A stretch of 57,403 nt of DNA, taken from NCBI GenBank assembly GCA_002255955.1, contig NKIM01000033.1, forward strand, positions 1 to 57,403, written 5' to 3'. This document shows positions 7,712-17,158 of this stretch, in pieces. Made by a program: the position numbers and the translations under genes. The notes under the pieces were generated by a model that did not search any database, was not told the DNA's origin, and was given only the letters and a program-made list of their open reading frames with translations. This DNA is from Burkholderiales bacterium PBB2 (GTDB lineage: Bacteria; Pseudomonadota; Gammaproteobacteria; Burkholderiales; Burkholderiaceae_C). Each line of letters begins with the position of its first letter. Position 1 is the first letter of the stretch.

Positions 7712-8497
7712 ATGAGCTCAACTTCGCCCTCCACGCCCTCGCCCGACTCGGCATCTGCTGCCGACTCGGGCGATTTTCGTATCCAGGCCCCGGTCGAAAT
7801 CCTCGGCCTGCTGCAGCGCTTGCAGCAGGAACGCACGCCGCTGATCCTCAGCAGCCCGGACGGCCTCAGCCTCAGCACCCGCATCTGTGAGCTTGATGCC
7901 GACGCCGGCCGCATGCTGCTGGACAGCCCCGCACCCGGCAGCCCGCTGCCGGCCCTGCTCGGCGCGCAGGAGCTGACGGCCGTGGCCTATCTCGACCAGA
8001 TCCGCCTGCAGTTCGATCTGGACGGGCTGATGCTGCTTCAAGCCAATCCAAGCGCCGGCCCCGATGACCTGCTGCGCGCCGATATGCCCGTGCAGCTCTA
8101 CCGATTCCAGCGCCGCCAGGCCTTTCGCGTGCGCCCGACCAGCCGCACGCCGCAAGCCCATGTCTGTGTGCCCGGCGCCGGCGAGGCCGCGCCCGTCACC
8201 CTCAGCTTGCGCGTGCTTGACCTGAGCCTGGGCGGCCTGGCCCTGCTGCTGCCGCCCGAGCAGCCAGCACCCGCCACCGGACAGCTGCTGCAGGCCGTGC
8301 GGGTGGAACTGGACCGCCACACCCGGCTCATGGTCGACCTGCGCCTGCAGCATGTGCGCGCCCAAGCCGACGGCAGCCGCCAGCTGGGCTTGACCTTCGA
8401 AAACCTCGACCCCCTGGCTGAGCGGGATCTGCAGCACTACGTGGACCAGGCCCAGAAAATGGCCCGCCTGCTGCGCCAGCCCAAGGCCCAGGCATGA
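7712..8497 (+). CDS. ycgR: YcgR-type flagellar brake protein with PilZ domain
   Basis: 261-residue two-domain protein. The N-terminal YcgR domain (residues ~20-125) contains a split-barrel-like pattern. The C-terminal PilZ domain (~130-250) has the c-di-GMP-binding motif RRQAFRV (RxxxR) and DLSLGG (D/NxSxxG). By family knowledge, c-di-GMP-bound YcgR contacts the motor (MotA, FliG/FliM) and slows rotation. It lies 68 bases after fliT, in the same direction, and its stop overlaps the next ATG by four bases. I chose the ATG at 7712; earlier in-frame codons overlap fliT and lack family similarity. Confidence 0.9.
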   Translation: MSSTSPSTPSPDSASAADSGDFRIQAPVEILGLLQRLQQERTPLILSSPDGLSLSTRICELDADAGRMLLDSPAPGSPLPALLGAQELTAVAYLDQIRLQFDLDGLMLLQANPSAGPDDLLRADMPVQLYRFQRRQAFRVRPTSRTPQAHVCVPGAGEAAPVTLSLRVLDLSLGGLALLLPPEQPAPATGQLLQAVRVELDRHTRLMVDLRLQHVRAQADGSRQLGLTFENLDPLAERDLQHYVDQAQKMARLLRQPKAQA

Positions 8498-9039
8498 ATC
8501 GCCGCCGCCTGCTTGCGCCGCGAGGCTTCACCTTGCTCGAAGTGGCCGTGGTGATGGCCGTGCTGGCTGTGGTGATGACCGTGGCCGTGCCCAGCTACCG
8601 CAGCTTCATCCAGCGCCAGCAACTGCGCGACGCGGCCAACAGCTTGCTGATGGACCTGCGCAATGCCCGCGAAATGAGCGTGACCCAGCGCAGCCCGGTG
8701 TTCGTGAGCTTCCGGACCGGGCCGGACTGGTGCTGGGGCATCAGCCGCGACCACCCCTGCGACTGCGGGCCGACGGTGGCCGGCAGCAGCAAATCCTTCG
8801 ACTCAGCCACGGGCCAAGCCACGGCCTGCATGCTGACGCGCAACAAGGGTCGCGACTATCCCGATGTGCGCATGGACACGGCCGTCGACGCCGAGTTCGA
8901 ACCGGCCCTGGGCCAAGCGCCGCGCCATGGCGCCACGGCTTTCAGCGCCGGCAAAGGCCAGGCGCTGCGGGTGGAGCTCAACGGCATGGGGCGGGTGCAG
9001 ATTTGCGGGCCGGCGGCGCAGACGGCCACGCCCTGCTGA
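8494..9039 (+). CDS. GspH/FimT-type pseudopilin
   Basis: 181 residues with a class III signal peptide: short basic leader RRRLLAPR, then G-FTLLEVAVVMAVLAVVMTV, in which prepilin peptidase would cut after the Gly and methylate Phe. The following ~140 residues resemble the minor pilin/GspH beta domain. A Cys cluster (WCWGISRDHPCDCGP) and a C-terminal ICGP..TPC suggest disulfides. The ATG overlaps the ycgR stop (ATGA), implying translational coupling. A pseudopilin inside a flagellar cluster is unusual; its type IV pilus or type II secretion partners are not in this window. Confidence 0.88.
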   Translation: MNRRRLLAPRGFTLLEVAVVMAVLAVVMTVAVPSYRSFIQRQQLRDAANSLLMDLRNAREMSVTQRSPVFVSFRTGPDWCWGISRDHPCDCGPTVAGSSKSFDSATGQATACMLTRNKGRDYPDVRMDTAVDAEFEPALGQAPRHGATAFSAGKGQALRVELNGMGRVQICGPAAQTATPC

Positions 9040-9153
9040 GGGCCTTGGCGCCGGATGGACACGCAAGGCGGGAGGCCTTGCGATCTGAGCTGAAGCAGGA
9101 CGAAGGGAGCGACGCGCGAGCGATGGCCGCGGCGGCCACGCTTCAGCCACTCA

Positions 9154-9477
9154 TCACACCTGCATGTTCATGATTTCCGAGTAGGCGGACACCAAGCGGT
9201 TGCGCACCTGCAAGGTGGCCTGGAAGCCGATCTGGGCCTTCTGCATGGCCACCATGGTTTCTTCCAGGCTGACGGTCGGGTTGTCCAGCTGCACCTCGCG
9301 CTGCAAGCGGGAGGCCTCGTTTTGCGAGCGGCTGACGCCTTGCATGGCCTGGGCCATCGCGTCGCCGAAGCTGGCGCCACCGGTGGCCTTGGCCTTGGAC
9401 AGCGGCTCGCCATTGATGTTCAGGCCAGCGCGCGCGGTGGCCTGGGCGAAATCAAAGGGTTTGAGCTTCAGTTCCAT
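9154..9477 (-). CDS. fliE: Flagellar hook-basal body complex protein FliE
   Basis: 107 residues. FliE joins the MS ring to the proximal rod. It ends with the conserved QKAQIGFQATLQVRNRLVSA and YSEIMNMQV. GGAG nine bases before the ATG at 9477 sets the start; another in-frame ATG 15 bases upstream has no ribosome-binding site. It is transcribed divergently from fliF, as in enterics. A sigma-54-like promoter (9505-9519) lies directly upstream. Confidence 0.95.
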   Translation of the reverse strand: MELKLKPFDFAQATARAGLNINGEPLSKAKATGGASFGDAMAQAMQGVSRSQNEASRLQREVQLDNPTVSLEETMVAMQKAQIGFQATLQVRNRLVSAYSEIMNMQV

Positions 9478-9504
9478 GACAAGGGACTCCATCCACGCCC
9501 GCTC

Positions 9505-9519
9505 GCCATGGCGGTGCCA
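9505..9519 (-). promoter_or_regulatory. Sigma-54 (RpoN)-like promoter of fliE
   Basis: On the minus strand the sequence is TGGCACCGCCATGGC. It has GG at -24 and GC at -12 with the required ten bases between them, and differs from TGGCAC-N5-TTGC at one core base. The start site would be ~9494, about 17 bases before the fliE ATG. No matching element was found for fliF. Confidence 0.4.
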
Positions 9520-9759
9520 GGGCGGGAGCGATAGACCGAACTGTAGGCCGGGATGCGCCGCCTGAAGGAAGGAACTGCGCTCGGTTCTTCGGCCTGTTCC
9601 AAGCTTTCTTGAGGGGGCAAATCCGAATAATTCAATGCATCGGCAATGCCTGCCGTCCGCCGTGAAAAGCATCACGGTTTCATACCTCACCCCCCATTTC
9701 GCCTCGTTTCGTCTCGTTTCTCCGCCCTCCAGCACCGACCTCTCAGACCGGCCCGACTC

Positions 9760-11442
9760 ATGGACAACGCCCTCAGCCCCGCCGCCAACACCCTGCCCCT
9801 GGTGACACCCGAGCCTGCCAGCTTCGGTGCCCGCCTGGCAGCCCTGCCGGCGCGCAACAAGCTGATGATGGGCGGCGGCCTGGCCATGCTGGCAGCTGCC
9901 GTGCTGGCCATCACCCTGTGGTCCAACCAGGGCGACTACCGGCCGGTGTTCACCGGCTTGTCTGACAAGGACGGCGGCGCCGTCATCGCCCAACTGGCCC
10001 AGCTCAATGTGCCCTACCGCCACGAGCCCGGCGGCACCATCCTGGTGCCGGCCGCCCAGGTTTACGACGTGCGCATGAAGCTGGCCTCGGCCGGCCTGCC
10101 CAAGGGCAGCAGCGTCGGTTTCGAGCTGATGGACAAGAGCTCCATCGGCCAGACCCAGTTCAACGAACGTCTGAACTTCCAGCGCGGCCTGGAAGGCGAG
10201 CTGACCCGCACCATCACCGCCCTGGCCGATGTGGCCGATGCCCGCGTGCACCTGGCCATGCCGGAGCAGAACGGCTTCTTCCGCGAACAGCAAAAGCCCA
10301 GCGCCTCGGTCATGCTGACCCTGCGCGGCGGCCGCTCGCTGGACCGCGCCCAGATCGCCGGCATCGTCCACCTGGTCTCGGCCAGCGTGCCGGGCCTGTC
10401 GGCCAAGGCCGTCAGCGTGCTCGACCAGACCGGCGCCCTGCTGTCCACAAGCCCTGAGGCCAGCAACGGTCTGGACAGCCAGCAGCTCCAGTACAAGCAG
10501 CAGATCGAAACGAACTTCAACAAGCGCATTTACGAACTGCTGGAGCCGGTGGTGGGCCGCGGCAATCTGCGCGCCACCGTGACGGCCGATGTCGATTTCG
10601 CACAGGTGGAAAGCACCGCCGAAGAGTACAAACCCAACCGTGGCCAGGGCGCCACCGCCGCCGTGCGCAGCGCCCAGACCAACGAGTCGATCAACGGCAC
10701 GCCCGCACCGCCGACCGGCGTGCCAGGTGCCGCCGCCAACCAGCCGCAAGCCCCGGCCACCGCCCCGATCGAAGGCGAGGCCGCCCCGCTGCAAGCCGCC
10801 GGCGGCTCGCCCAGCAACAGCACCAAGCGCGACTCCGTCACCAACTACGAGCTGGACAAGACCGTGCGTGTGGTGCGCAACGCCACCGGCAATGTGCGCC
10901 GCCTGAATGCCGCCGTGGTCATCAACCACCGCCCCAACACCGACCCCAAGTCCAAGGTCGCCAACATCCCGGTGCCGCAGGAAGAGCTGGACAAGCTGAC
11001 CGCCCTGGTCAAGGAAACCATGGGTTTCAACGCCGAGCGCGGCGACTCGCTCAAGATCATCAGCGCCCCCTTCCTGCAGGACAAGCATGAGGACGTGGAA
11101 CTGCCGCTGTGGAAGCAGCCCTTCGTGCTGGACCTGCTGCGCAGCGCGGCCGTGCCCCTGGCCTTGGTGCTGGTGGCCCTGATCGCCGTGTTCGGCATGG
11201 TGCGCCCGGCCATCAAGGCCGCCAACCCGCCGCCGCCGGAAGCCAGCGAGACCGCCTCGCAGCTGGACGCCGTGGTCGACGACGAGAACGAACTGCCCGC
11301 CCTGGGCGCCGACGGCGGCCTGCCCGCCCTGAGCGGCCCGGTGGCTAACGAAAAACTTGAGCGTGCCCGCACCCTGGCCCGCGAGAACCCGATTGCCGTG
11401 GCCAACATCATGCGCAACTGGATCAACGGCGAGGTCGCCTAA
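9760..11442 (+). CDS. fliF: Flagellar MS-ring protein FliF
   Basis: 560 residues. FliF forms the membrane MS ring on which the C-ring and export apparatus assemble. It has an N-terminal transmembrane helix (~28-50, GGGLAMLAAAVLAITLWS), ring-building domains with the YscJ/FliF motif (GSSVGFELMDKSSIGQTQFN), a long Pro/Ala/Ser-rich central linker (~300-350), a second transmembrane helix (~460-485) and a C-terminal FliG-binding helix ending NPIAVANIMRNWINGEV. The ATG at 9760 gives the usual family N-terminus. It is first in the fliFGHIJK run. Confidence 0.96.
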   Translation: MDNALSPAANTLPLVTPEPASFGARLAALPARNKLMMGGGLAMLAAAVLAITLWSNQGDYRPVFTGLSDKDGGAVIAQLAQLNVPYRHEPGGTILVPAAQVYDVRMKLASAGLPKGSSVGFELMDKSSIGQTQFNERLNFQRGLEGELTRTITALADVADARVHLAMPEQNGFFREQQKPSASVMLTLRGGRSLDRAQIAGIVHLVSASVPGLSAKAVSVLDQTGALLSTSPEASNGLDSQQLQYKQQIETNFNKRIYELLEPVVGRGNLRATVTADVDFAQVESTAEEYKPNRGQGATAAVRSAQTNESINGTPAPPTGVPGAAANQPQAPATAPIEGEAAPLQAAGGSPSNSTKRDSVTNYELDKTVRVVRNATGNVRRLNAAVVINHRPNTDPKSKVANIPVPQEELDKLTALVKETMGFNAERGDSLKIISAPFLQDKHEDVELPLWKQPFVLDLLRSAAVPLALVLVALIAVFGMVRPAIKAANPPPPEASETASQLDAVVDDENELPALGADGGLPALSGPVANEKLERARTLARENPIAVANIMRNWINGEVA

Positions 11443-11496
11443 GCCGCGCCGCCTGCCCCCGAGTCTTCCCACCCACACTGACCATCGAGCCCGACC

Positions 11497-12492
11497 ATGG
11501 ATGACAAAGGAGTAGAGGACGCCGCCATCTTGCTGATGTCCCTCGGCGAGGAGGAAGCGTCTGAAGTCTTCAAGCATCTGGCCCCGAAAGAGGTGCAGAA
11601 GCTGGGAGAAACCATTGCCAAGCTCAAGGTCGTGGGCCGGGACAAGGTCGAGCAGGTGCTGACCCGCTTCGACGCCGTGGCAGAAACCCAGAGCACCCTG
11701 GTCTCCGACACCGATGAATACGTGCGTCAGGTGCTGCGCAAGGCCCTGGGTGAAGACAAGGCCAATCTGCTGCTCGACCGCATCCTGCAAGGCAGCGATG
11801 TGTCCTCGATCGAAAGCCTGAAGTGGATGGACGCCGCCTCGGTGGCCGAGCTGCTGCGCAACGAACACCCGCAGATCATTGCCGCCATCCTGGCCCATCT
11901 GGACTTTGACCAGACCAGCTCGGTGCTCAAGGTCTTCACCGAGCGCCAGCGCAACGAGGTGCTGGTGCGCATCGCCACCCTGGACGGCATCCAGCCCATG
12001 GCGCTGAAGGACCTGAACGAGGTCATGAGCCAGGTGCTGGCCGGCGGCGAGCGCATGAAGAAATCCAACCTCGGCGGCGTCAAGACCGCGGCTGAAATCA
12101 TCAACATGCTGGGCTCCAGCGTGGAGGCCTCGGTGCTGGACTACATCCGCGAAGCCGATGCCGACCTGGCCCAGAAGATCATGGACAACATGTTCACCTT
12201 CGACGATCTGGACAAGATCGACGACAAGGGCATCCAGGCCGTGCTCAAGGAAGTGCAGAGCGAATCCCTGGTGGTGGCCCTCAAGGGCGCGAGCGCCGAG
12301 CTGCGCGAGAAGATCCTGCGCAATATGTCGAGCCGTGCGGCCGAAACCCTGCGCGAAGACCTGGAATCGCGCGGCCCCGTGCGCCTGTCCGAGGTGGAAG
12401 CCGAGCAGAAGGAAATGCTCAAGATCGTGCGCCGTCTGGTGGACGAAGGCACCATCGTGCTGGCGGGCGGCGGCGACGATCAGTTCGTTTGA
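11497..12492 (+). CDS. fliG: Flagellar motor switch protein FliG
   Basis: 331 residues, the usual family length. C-ring subunit that binds FliF through its N-domain and interacts with MotA through charged C-terminal residues. Visible motifs are the N-domain LLMSLGEEEASEVFKHL, the EHPQ motif in NEHPQIIAAILAHLD, and the C-domain LREKILRNMSSRAAETLRED with torque-associated charges. It lies 54 bases after fliF and is probably co-transcribed. Confidence 0.97.
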   Translation: MDDKGVEDAAILLMSLGEEEASEVFKHLAPKEVQKLGETIAKLKVVGRDKVEQVLTRFDAVAETQSTLVSDTDEYVRQVLRKALGEDKANLLLDRILQGSDVSSIESLKWMDAASVAELLRNEHPQIIAAILAHLDFDQTSSVLKVFTERQRNEVLVRIATLDGIQPMALKDLNEVMSQVLAGGERMKKSNLGGVKTAAEIINMLGSSVEASVLDYIREADADLAQKIMDNMFTFDDLDKIDDKGIQAVLKEVQSESLVVALKGASAELREKILRNMSSRAAETLREDLESRGPVRLSEVEAEQKEMLKIVRRLVDEGTIVLAGGGDDQFV

Positions 12493-12544
12493 GGTACGCC
12501 GCCATGCCTAACCATATCCAGAGTTCGGGCCCGGCGCCGGGCCG

Positions 12545-12593
12545 CCCCAAGCGGGCCCGTATCCCCTTGGGGGATCGGTCGGCGTACTCGCCG
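12545..12593 (+). repeat. Double hairpin, possible dispersed palindromic repeat
   Basis: In the 115-base fliG-fliH gap, CCCCAAG (12545-12551) pairs with CTTGGGG (12566-12572), and CGGCG (12580-12584) pairs with CGCCG (12589-12593). It is GC-rich, has no T-run and lies inside an operon, which suits a REP-type element or an mRNA-stability hairpin rather than a terminator. Confidence 0.45.
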
Positions 12594-12607
12594 AACGAGG
12601 GGCAAGC

Positions 12608-13414
12608 ATGACCCCTCGCCCGCCCCGCCAAGTGCCGCCGCCGCCGCGTGACCCGTCGGCGCCCCAGCGCACCAGCAGCTACAGCCGCTTCATTCCGCGC
12701 GAAGAAGTGCAGAGCTTTGCCGCCTGGAACCCGGATGCCTTTCACGGCGCCGTCAACACCCAGCGCGCACCGATCAGCGCCCCGGCACCGGCCAACGCCC
12801 AGCCTGAGGTGGCCGAGCCCGCACCCCCGCCAGAACCCGATCTGCAGGAGCTGCTGCACGCCGCCCGCCAAGCCGGCTACCAGGACGGCTACCGCGACGG
12901 CATGGCCGCGCTCGATGCCTTCAAGAAGAGCTTTGCCCAGCAGATGAGCGCCCAGATCGGCCAGCTGGTGAGCAGCTTCGACGCCGACTTCCGCGCCCTG
13001 GAAGACGAGATGGCCCGCAGCCTGGCGCGCTGCGCCGTGGAGCTGGCCCGCCAGGTGGTGCGCAGCGAGATCACCCAGCGCCCGGAGCACATCGCCAAGG
13101 TGGCCCACGATGCCGTGGAGGCGCTGCAACTCTCGGCCCGCCATGTGCGTGTGCGCGTCAACCCCAGCGACTACCCGCTGGTGCAGGAAGGCGCCGGCGA
13201 AGAGCTGCGCGCCCGCGATGCCCAGCTGCTGCCCGACGCCGATGTGCCGCGCGGGGGCTGCCGGGTCGATTCCGACATCAGCAGCGTCGATGCCAGCCTG
13301 GCCGCCCGTTGGCAGCAAGCCGCGGCCGCCATGGGCCAGGCCTCGCTGTGGGAGGACCGCCGCAGCGGCCGCGCCGATGCCGAACCCATCCCGCCCGCAG
13401 CGGAGGCCCTGTGA
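12608..13414 (+). CDS. fliH: Flagellar export ATPase regulator FliH
   Basis: 268 residues. FliH binds FliI and links the ATPase to the C-ring. The N-terminus is Pro-rich and probably disordered, with the RFIPREEV motif often seen in this family. The Gly-containing helix follows ([20 protein letters not shown]), then the C-terminal FliI-binding/V-type stalk-like domain ([11 protein letters not shown] ... [11 protein letters not shown]). Its stop shares one base with the fliI start (TGATG). Confidence 0.93.
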   Translation: MTPRPPRQVPPPPRDPSAPQRTSSYSRFIPREEVQSFAAWNPDAFHGAVNTQRAPISAPAPANAQPEVAEPAPPPEPDLQELLHAARQAGYQDGYRDGMAALDAFKKSFAQQMSAQIGQLVSSFDADFRALEDEMARSLARCAVELARQVVRSEITQRPEHIAKVAHDAVEALQLSARHVRVRVNPSDYPLVQEGAGEELRARDAQLLPDADVPRGGCRVDSDISSVDASLAARWQQAAAAMGQASLWEDRRSGRADAEPIPPAAEAL

Positions 13415-14916
13415 TGGAGCAGCACTTCAGCACCCTGGCCGACGAGATGGCGGCCGAGGACCTGGGCGACGAAGCCCTGGACGACAGCCCGGCCGCCGGC
13501 CGCCAAGGCCGCTGGCTGCAGTACCTGAGCAATCTGCAAGAGTTCGCCAGCAACAGCACGCCGCTGGAATCGCAGGGCAAGCTGGTGCGCGTGGCCGGGC
13601 TGGTGCTGGAAGCCACGGGCGTGAAGGTGCCGGTGGGCTCGGTCTGCGAGATCCACATGCCCAGCTCCAGCGCCAACCCGCAGCGCGGCCAACGCCCGGT
13701 CAATGCCGAGGTGGTGGGCTTCTCGGGCGACCGTGCCTACCTGATGCCCACCGATGAAATCCAGGGCCTGTCCAGCGGTGCCATGGTCGTGCCGCGCGCC
13801 CTGCCCCTGATGGGCCCGCAGCTGGGCAAGCCCATGCACCCCTGGCGCCGCAACGAAGACCGCGGCCTGCACCTGCCCATGGGTCAGGGCCTGCTGGGCC
13901 GCGTGGTCGATTCGCACGGCCATCCGCTGGACCGCCGCGGCCCCCTGCAGATGACCCATGCCGAGCCCATGGTGCGCCGCCCCATCAATGCCATGGACCG
14001 CGACCCGGTGCGCAGCGCCCTGGACACCGGCGTGCGCGCCATCAACACCATGCTGACCGTGGGCCGGGGCCAGCGCCTGGGCCTGTTCGCCGGCACCGGC
14101 GTCGGCAAATCGGTGCTGCTGGGCATGATGGCCCGCTACACGCAGGCCGATGTCATCGTCGTCGGTCTGATCGGCGAACGCGGCCGGGAAGTGAAGGAAT
14201 TCATCGAGGACATCCTCGGCGAGGAAGGCCTGCAGCGCTCGGTCGTGGTGGCCGCGCCGGCCGATGCCCCGCCTCTGGTGCGCATGCAAGGTGCGCACTA
14301 CGCCACGGCGATCGCCGAAAACTTCCGCGACCAAGGGCTGCACGTGCTGCTGCTGATGGACTCGCTGACCCGCTATGCCATGGCCCAGCGCGAGATCGCC
14401 CTGGCCATCGGCGAGCCGCCGGCCACCAAGGGCTACCCGCCGAGCTGCTTCGCCAAGCTGCCCCAGCTGGTGGAGCGCAGCGGCAACGGCTTGCCGGGCG
14501 AAGGCTCGATCACGGCCTTCTACACCGTGCTCAGCGAGGGCGACGACCAGCAAGACCCGATCGCCGATGCGGCACGCGGGATTCTGGACGGCCACATCGT
14601 GCTGAGCCGAGAGCTGGCCGAGGCCGGCCACTACCCGGCCATCGACATCGAACGTTCGATCTCGCGGGTGATGACCAATGTGGCGCCGCAAAGCCATATC
14701 GACGCCGCCCGCCGCTGCCGCCAGCTGCTCGCCAAATACAACAAGGCCCGCGACCTGATCCAGCTGGGCGCCTACGCGCCCGGACATGACCACGAACTGG
14801 ATCTGGCCGTGCGCCTGCACCCCGACATCAGCCGCCTGCTGCAGCAGGACATGCACAGCCCAGCCTTGCTGACTGACAGCGTTCGCCAGCTGTCGGCCGT
14901 CATCAAGGACGCCTGA
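13414..14916 (+). CDS. fliI: Flagellum-specific export ATPase FliI
   Basis: 500 residues. Hexameric ATPase that unfolds and delivers substrates to the flagellar type III gate. Walker A is FAGTGVGKS and Walker B is [14 protein letters not shown]; the F1-beta-like fold continues through [12 protein letters not shown] and [14 protein letters not shown]. The ATG at 13414 overlaps the fliH stop by one base, indicating coupling; a longer upstream frame overlaps fliH and is rejected. The N-terminus is longer than in enteric FliI by roughly 40 residues. Confidence 0.96.
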   Translation: MEQHFSTLADEMAAEDLGDEALDDSPAAGRQGRWLQYLSNLQEFASNSTPLESQGKLVRVAGLVLEATGVKVPVGSVCEIHMPSSSANPQRGQRPVNAEVVGFSGDRAYLMPTDEIQGLSSGAMVVPRALPLMGPQLGKPMHPWRRNEDRGLHLPMGQGLLGRVVDSHGHPLDRRGPLQMTHAEPMVRRPINAMDRDPVRSALDTGVRAINTMLTVGRGQRLGLFAGTGVGKSVLLGMMARYTQADVIVVGLIGERGREVKEFIEDILGEEGLQRSVVVAAPADAPPLVRMQGAHYATAIAENFRDQGLHVLLLMDSLTRYAMAQREIALAIGEPPATKGYPPSCFAKLPQLVERSGNGLPGEGSITAFYTVLSEGDDQQDPIADAARGILDGHIVLSRELAEAGHYPAIDIERSISRVMTNVAPQSHIDAARRCRQLLAKYNKARDLIQLGAYAPGHDHELDLAVRLHPDISRLLQQDMHSPALLTDSVRQLSAVIKDA

Positions 14917-14975
14917 ATTCTGCCGATACACCAGGGGTCCGCATCGGACCTCGCCGCTTTACCGAGGATCGCTAC

Positions 14976-15449
14976 ATGAGCAGTTCCAGCAATCTCCAGG
15001 TCCTGAGCATCCTGCTCGAACGGGCCGAGGCCGAACGTGACGAAGGCCTGCGCCAGCTGCAAGACGCCCAAGCCCGCGCCGAACGCGCCCGCGCCCAGCA
15101 CGGCGATCTGGCCCAGTACCGCAACGACTACCAGCTGCGCTGGAGTCAGCAGTTCGCACGCCAGGGCACGATGGACATCGTCGGCTGCTACCAGAACTTC
15201 GGCATGCGTCTGAACGACGCCATCACCAGCCAGAGCCATATTGCCGAGTTCGCCGACCAGCGCGTGCAAAACGCACGCGAACAGCTGCAAGCGCTGGAGA
15301 TGCGCGTGGCTTCGGTGCGCAAGCTGCTGGAGCGCCGCCGTCTGGAAATCAGCCGCAGCGCGCAGCGCCAGGAACAAAAGGCCACCGACGAGCAGGCCTC
15401 GCGCGCCGCCTACGCCAGCGCCAACCCCTTTGTGCGCCTGAGCGCCTGA
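14976..15449 (+). CDS. fliJ: Flagellar export protein FliJ
   Basis: 157 residues, almost entirely alpha-helical coiled coil with high Gln/Glu/Arg/Ala. FliJ inserts into the FliI hexamer and recycles export chaperones. Recognised by position and by the antiparallel coiled-coil pattern (ERAEAERDEGLRQLQDAQAR ... QRVQNAREQLQALEMRVASV). Gap of 59 bases after fliI. Confidence 0.9.
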   Translation: MSSSSNLQVLSILLERAEAERDEGLRQLQDAQARAERARAQHGDLAQYRNDYQLRWSQQFARQGTMDIVGCYQNFGMRLNDAITSQSHIAEFADQRVQNAREQLQALEMRVASVRKLLERRRLEISRSAQRQEQKATDEQASRAAYASANPFVRLSA

Positions 15450-15477
15450 GCCAGCTGCGCAAGCCAGGAGTGCCCTC

Positions 15478-16983
15478 ATGTCCAGCCCTTTGAATGCCCA
15501 GCTGCTGGCCGCCCAGGACAGCGCCCGCGCGGCCGCCCTGCGCCAGTCTGGCGCCACGGCGCCTCGTTTCACGCCCAGCGCCAGCAGCGAAGAAACCGCT
15601 CTGCAGTTCAAGCAGATGTTGAACAAGCTGGATGTGGCCGCCGCAGCGCCCAAGCCCACGGTCGCGGCTGCAGCAGCGCCCACACCCTCAAGCCCGGCCC
15701 CGGCCAATCTGCGCCCGGCCACGCCCGACCGCAGCGCCGAGCGATTGGCTGAGCGCCGCATCGAAACGCAAAGCCAGGATCAGAAACTGGCCGCCCGCCG
15801 CGCCCAGAATCAGGCCGGCGCCAAAGCCGCTGGCGCGGCTGAGCGCCAGGTCTTGAACGCACAAACGCCCAGCAAAGCGGGCGGCAGCGACAGCGGTGCC
15901 GAGTTCGATCGCAGCAGCGCCAGCACCCGCAAGCCCGCAGCCGATGAGCGCAGTAGCGACACCGCTGCCGCCGCCAAAGCCCCAGCCACGGCCGAGCCCA
16001 GCACACCGCGCAGCGACACGCAGGCCTGGAACGGCCAAAGCCGCGAGCAGGCCCAGCCTGAGGACGAGGCAGAAGACAGCGATTCCGACGCACTCGCCAT
16101 CGAGGCCGCTCGCGGCGGCCGGCCCAGCGAGATGGGTGAACTCGACGCCACCACGGCCCCCACAGCAGCCCGCCCGGACGGCAGCCGCAGCCTGCGGCGC
16201 GACAGCATCCCCGGTGCCAGCGATCTCGGCAGCCGGCGCGCCAGCACCGTGGACCGCGCCCAGGCTCAGGTGTTCGGCAAGGACCTGAATGCCACGGGCG
16301 CCAACCCAGCGGCCACAGGCGCGGCCGGCACGCCGCCCTTGGCCAGCAGCGAAGGCAGCAACTTCGCCCGCATGCTGCAAGGCGCTGGCGCCAATCCGGA
16401 GGCAAGCAGCCCCGCCCCCGCCGCCTTGACCGCAGCCCAGGCGGCCACAGGCCTGGATGCCCTGAGCCGCAGCCAGGCCACCGACGCCACCGCCCCCGCA
16501 TCGGCCAACAGCAGCAGCGCCGAGAGCGCCCAGCTGCATCTGCAGTCGCCTCTGCATGCCCCGGCCTTCGCTCCCGAACTGGGCGCGAGGCTCAGTGTGC
16601 TGGCCGCCGACGGCGTGCAAGAAGCCCAGCTCCACCTGAACCCGGCCGAGATGGGCCCGGTGCAGGTGCAGATCGTGTTGGAGGGCCAGCAGGCGCAGAT
16701 TTCCTTCCATGCCGAACATGCCGAGACGCGCCGGGTGCTGGAACAAAGCCTGCCCGATCTGGCGGCCGCCCTGCGTGACAGCGGCCTGACGCTGAGCGGC
16801 GGCGGCGTGTTCCAGCAAGCCCGAGACTCGTCGGGCCAGACCGAGTCACGCGGCGACGAGGGCCGCAGGGCCGACGGACGCGGCAGCCGCCGCGAGATGC
16901 GCGTGGACGGCGCGGGATCAGACTTGGCGGCCAGCCCCGGCCCGATGCGACGCAGCCAGGGCGTGGTCGATTTGTACGCCTAG
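15478..16983 (+). CDS. fliK: Flagellar hook-length control protein FliK
   Basis: 501 residues. FliK measures hook length and switches export from rod/hook to filament substrates. The N-terminal ~340 residues are low-complexity Ala/Ser/Pro/Gln, as expected of the ruler region. The C-terminal Flg_hook domain (~360-440) has the diagnostic LHLNPAEMGPVQVQIVLEGQ and VLEQSLPDLAAALRDSGLTL. A charged tail rich in Arg/Gly/Asp follows. It lies 28 bases after fliJ, with CAGGAG before the ATG. Confidence 0.93.
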   Translation: MSSPLNAQLLAAQDSARAAALRQSGATAPRFTPSASSEETALQFKQMLNKLDVAAAAPKPTVAAAAAPTPSSPAPANLRPATPDRSAERLAERRIETQSQDQKLAARRAQNQAGAKAAGAAERQVLNAQTPSKAGGSDSGAEFDRSSASTRKPAADERSSDTAAAAKAPATAEPSTPRSDTQAWNGQSREQAQPEDEAEDSDSDALAIEAARGGRPSEMGELDATTAPTAARPDGSRSLRRDSIPGASDLGSRRASTVDRAQAQVFGKDLNATGANPAATGAAGTPPLASSEGSNFARMLQGAGANPEASSPAPAALTAAQAATGLDALSRSQATDATAPASANSSSAESAQLHLQSPLHAPAFAPELGARLSVLAADGVQEAQLHLNPAEMGPVQVQIVLEGQQAQISFHAEHAETRRVLEQSLPDLAAALRDSGLTLSGGGVFQQARDSSGQTESRGDEGRRADGRGSRREMRVDGAGSDLAASPGPMRRSQGVVDLYA

Positions 16984-17158
16984 GAACAGGCGGCCGAGGC
17001 AGCACCGAAATGACGAGCACCGGTCGGCCTTTTCTCCCCTTGGGACAGGATGGCAGCATCAATAATCAGCTCCAACCCGACCCATGGCCGCAGCGCCCCG
17101 GCACCCATGTGCCAGCGTCGCAGCGGACTTGTTGAAGAAAAGAAGCACAGGAGTCCCC

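Noticed and set aside
9154-11898. A 914-codon open frame on the minus strand through fliF and fliG
   Set aside because: Only its C-terminal 107 codons are real (fliE). The rest is a GC-rich shadow antisense to fliF and fliG, with no domains.
13171-14931. A 586-codon minus-strand open frame opposite fliI and fliH
   Set aside because: Antisense shadow of well-conserved flagellar genes.
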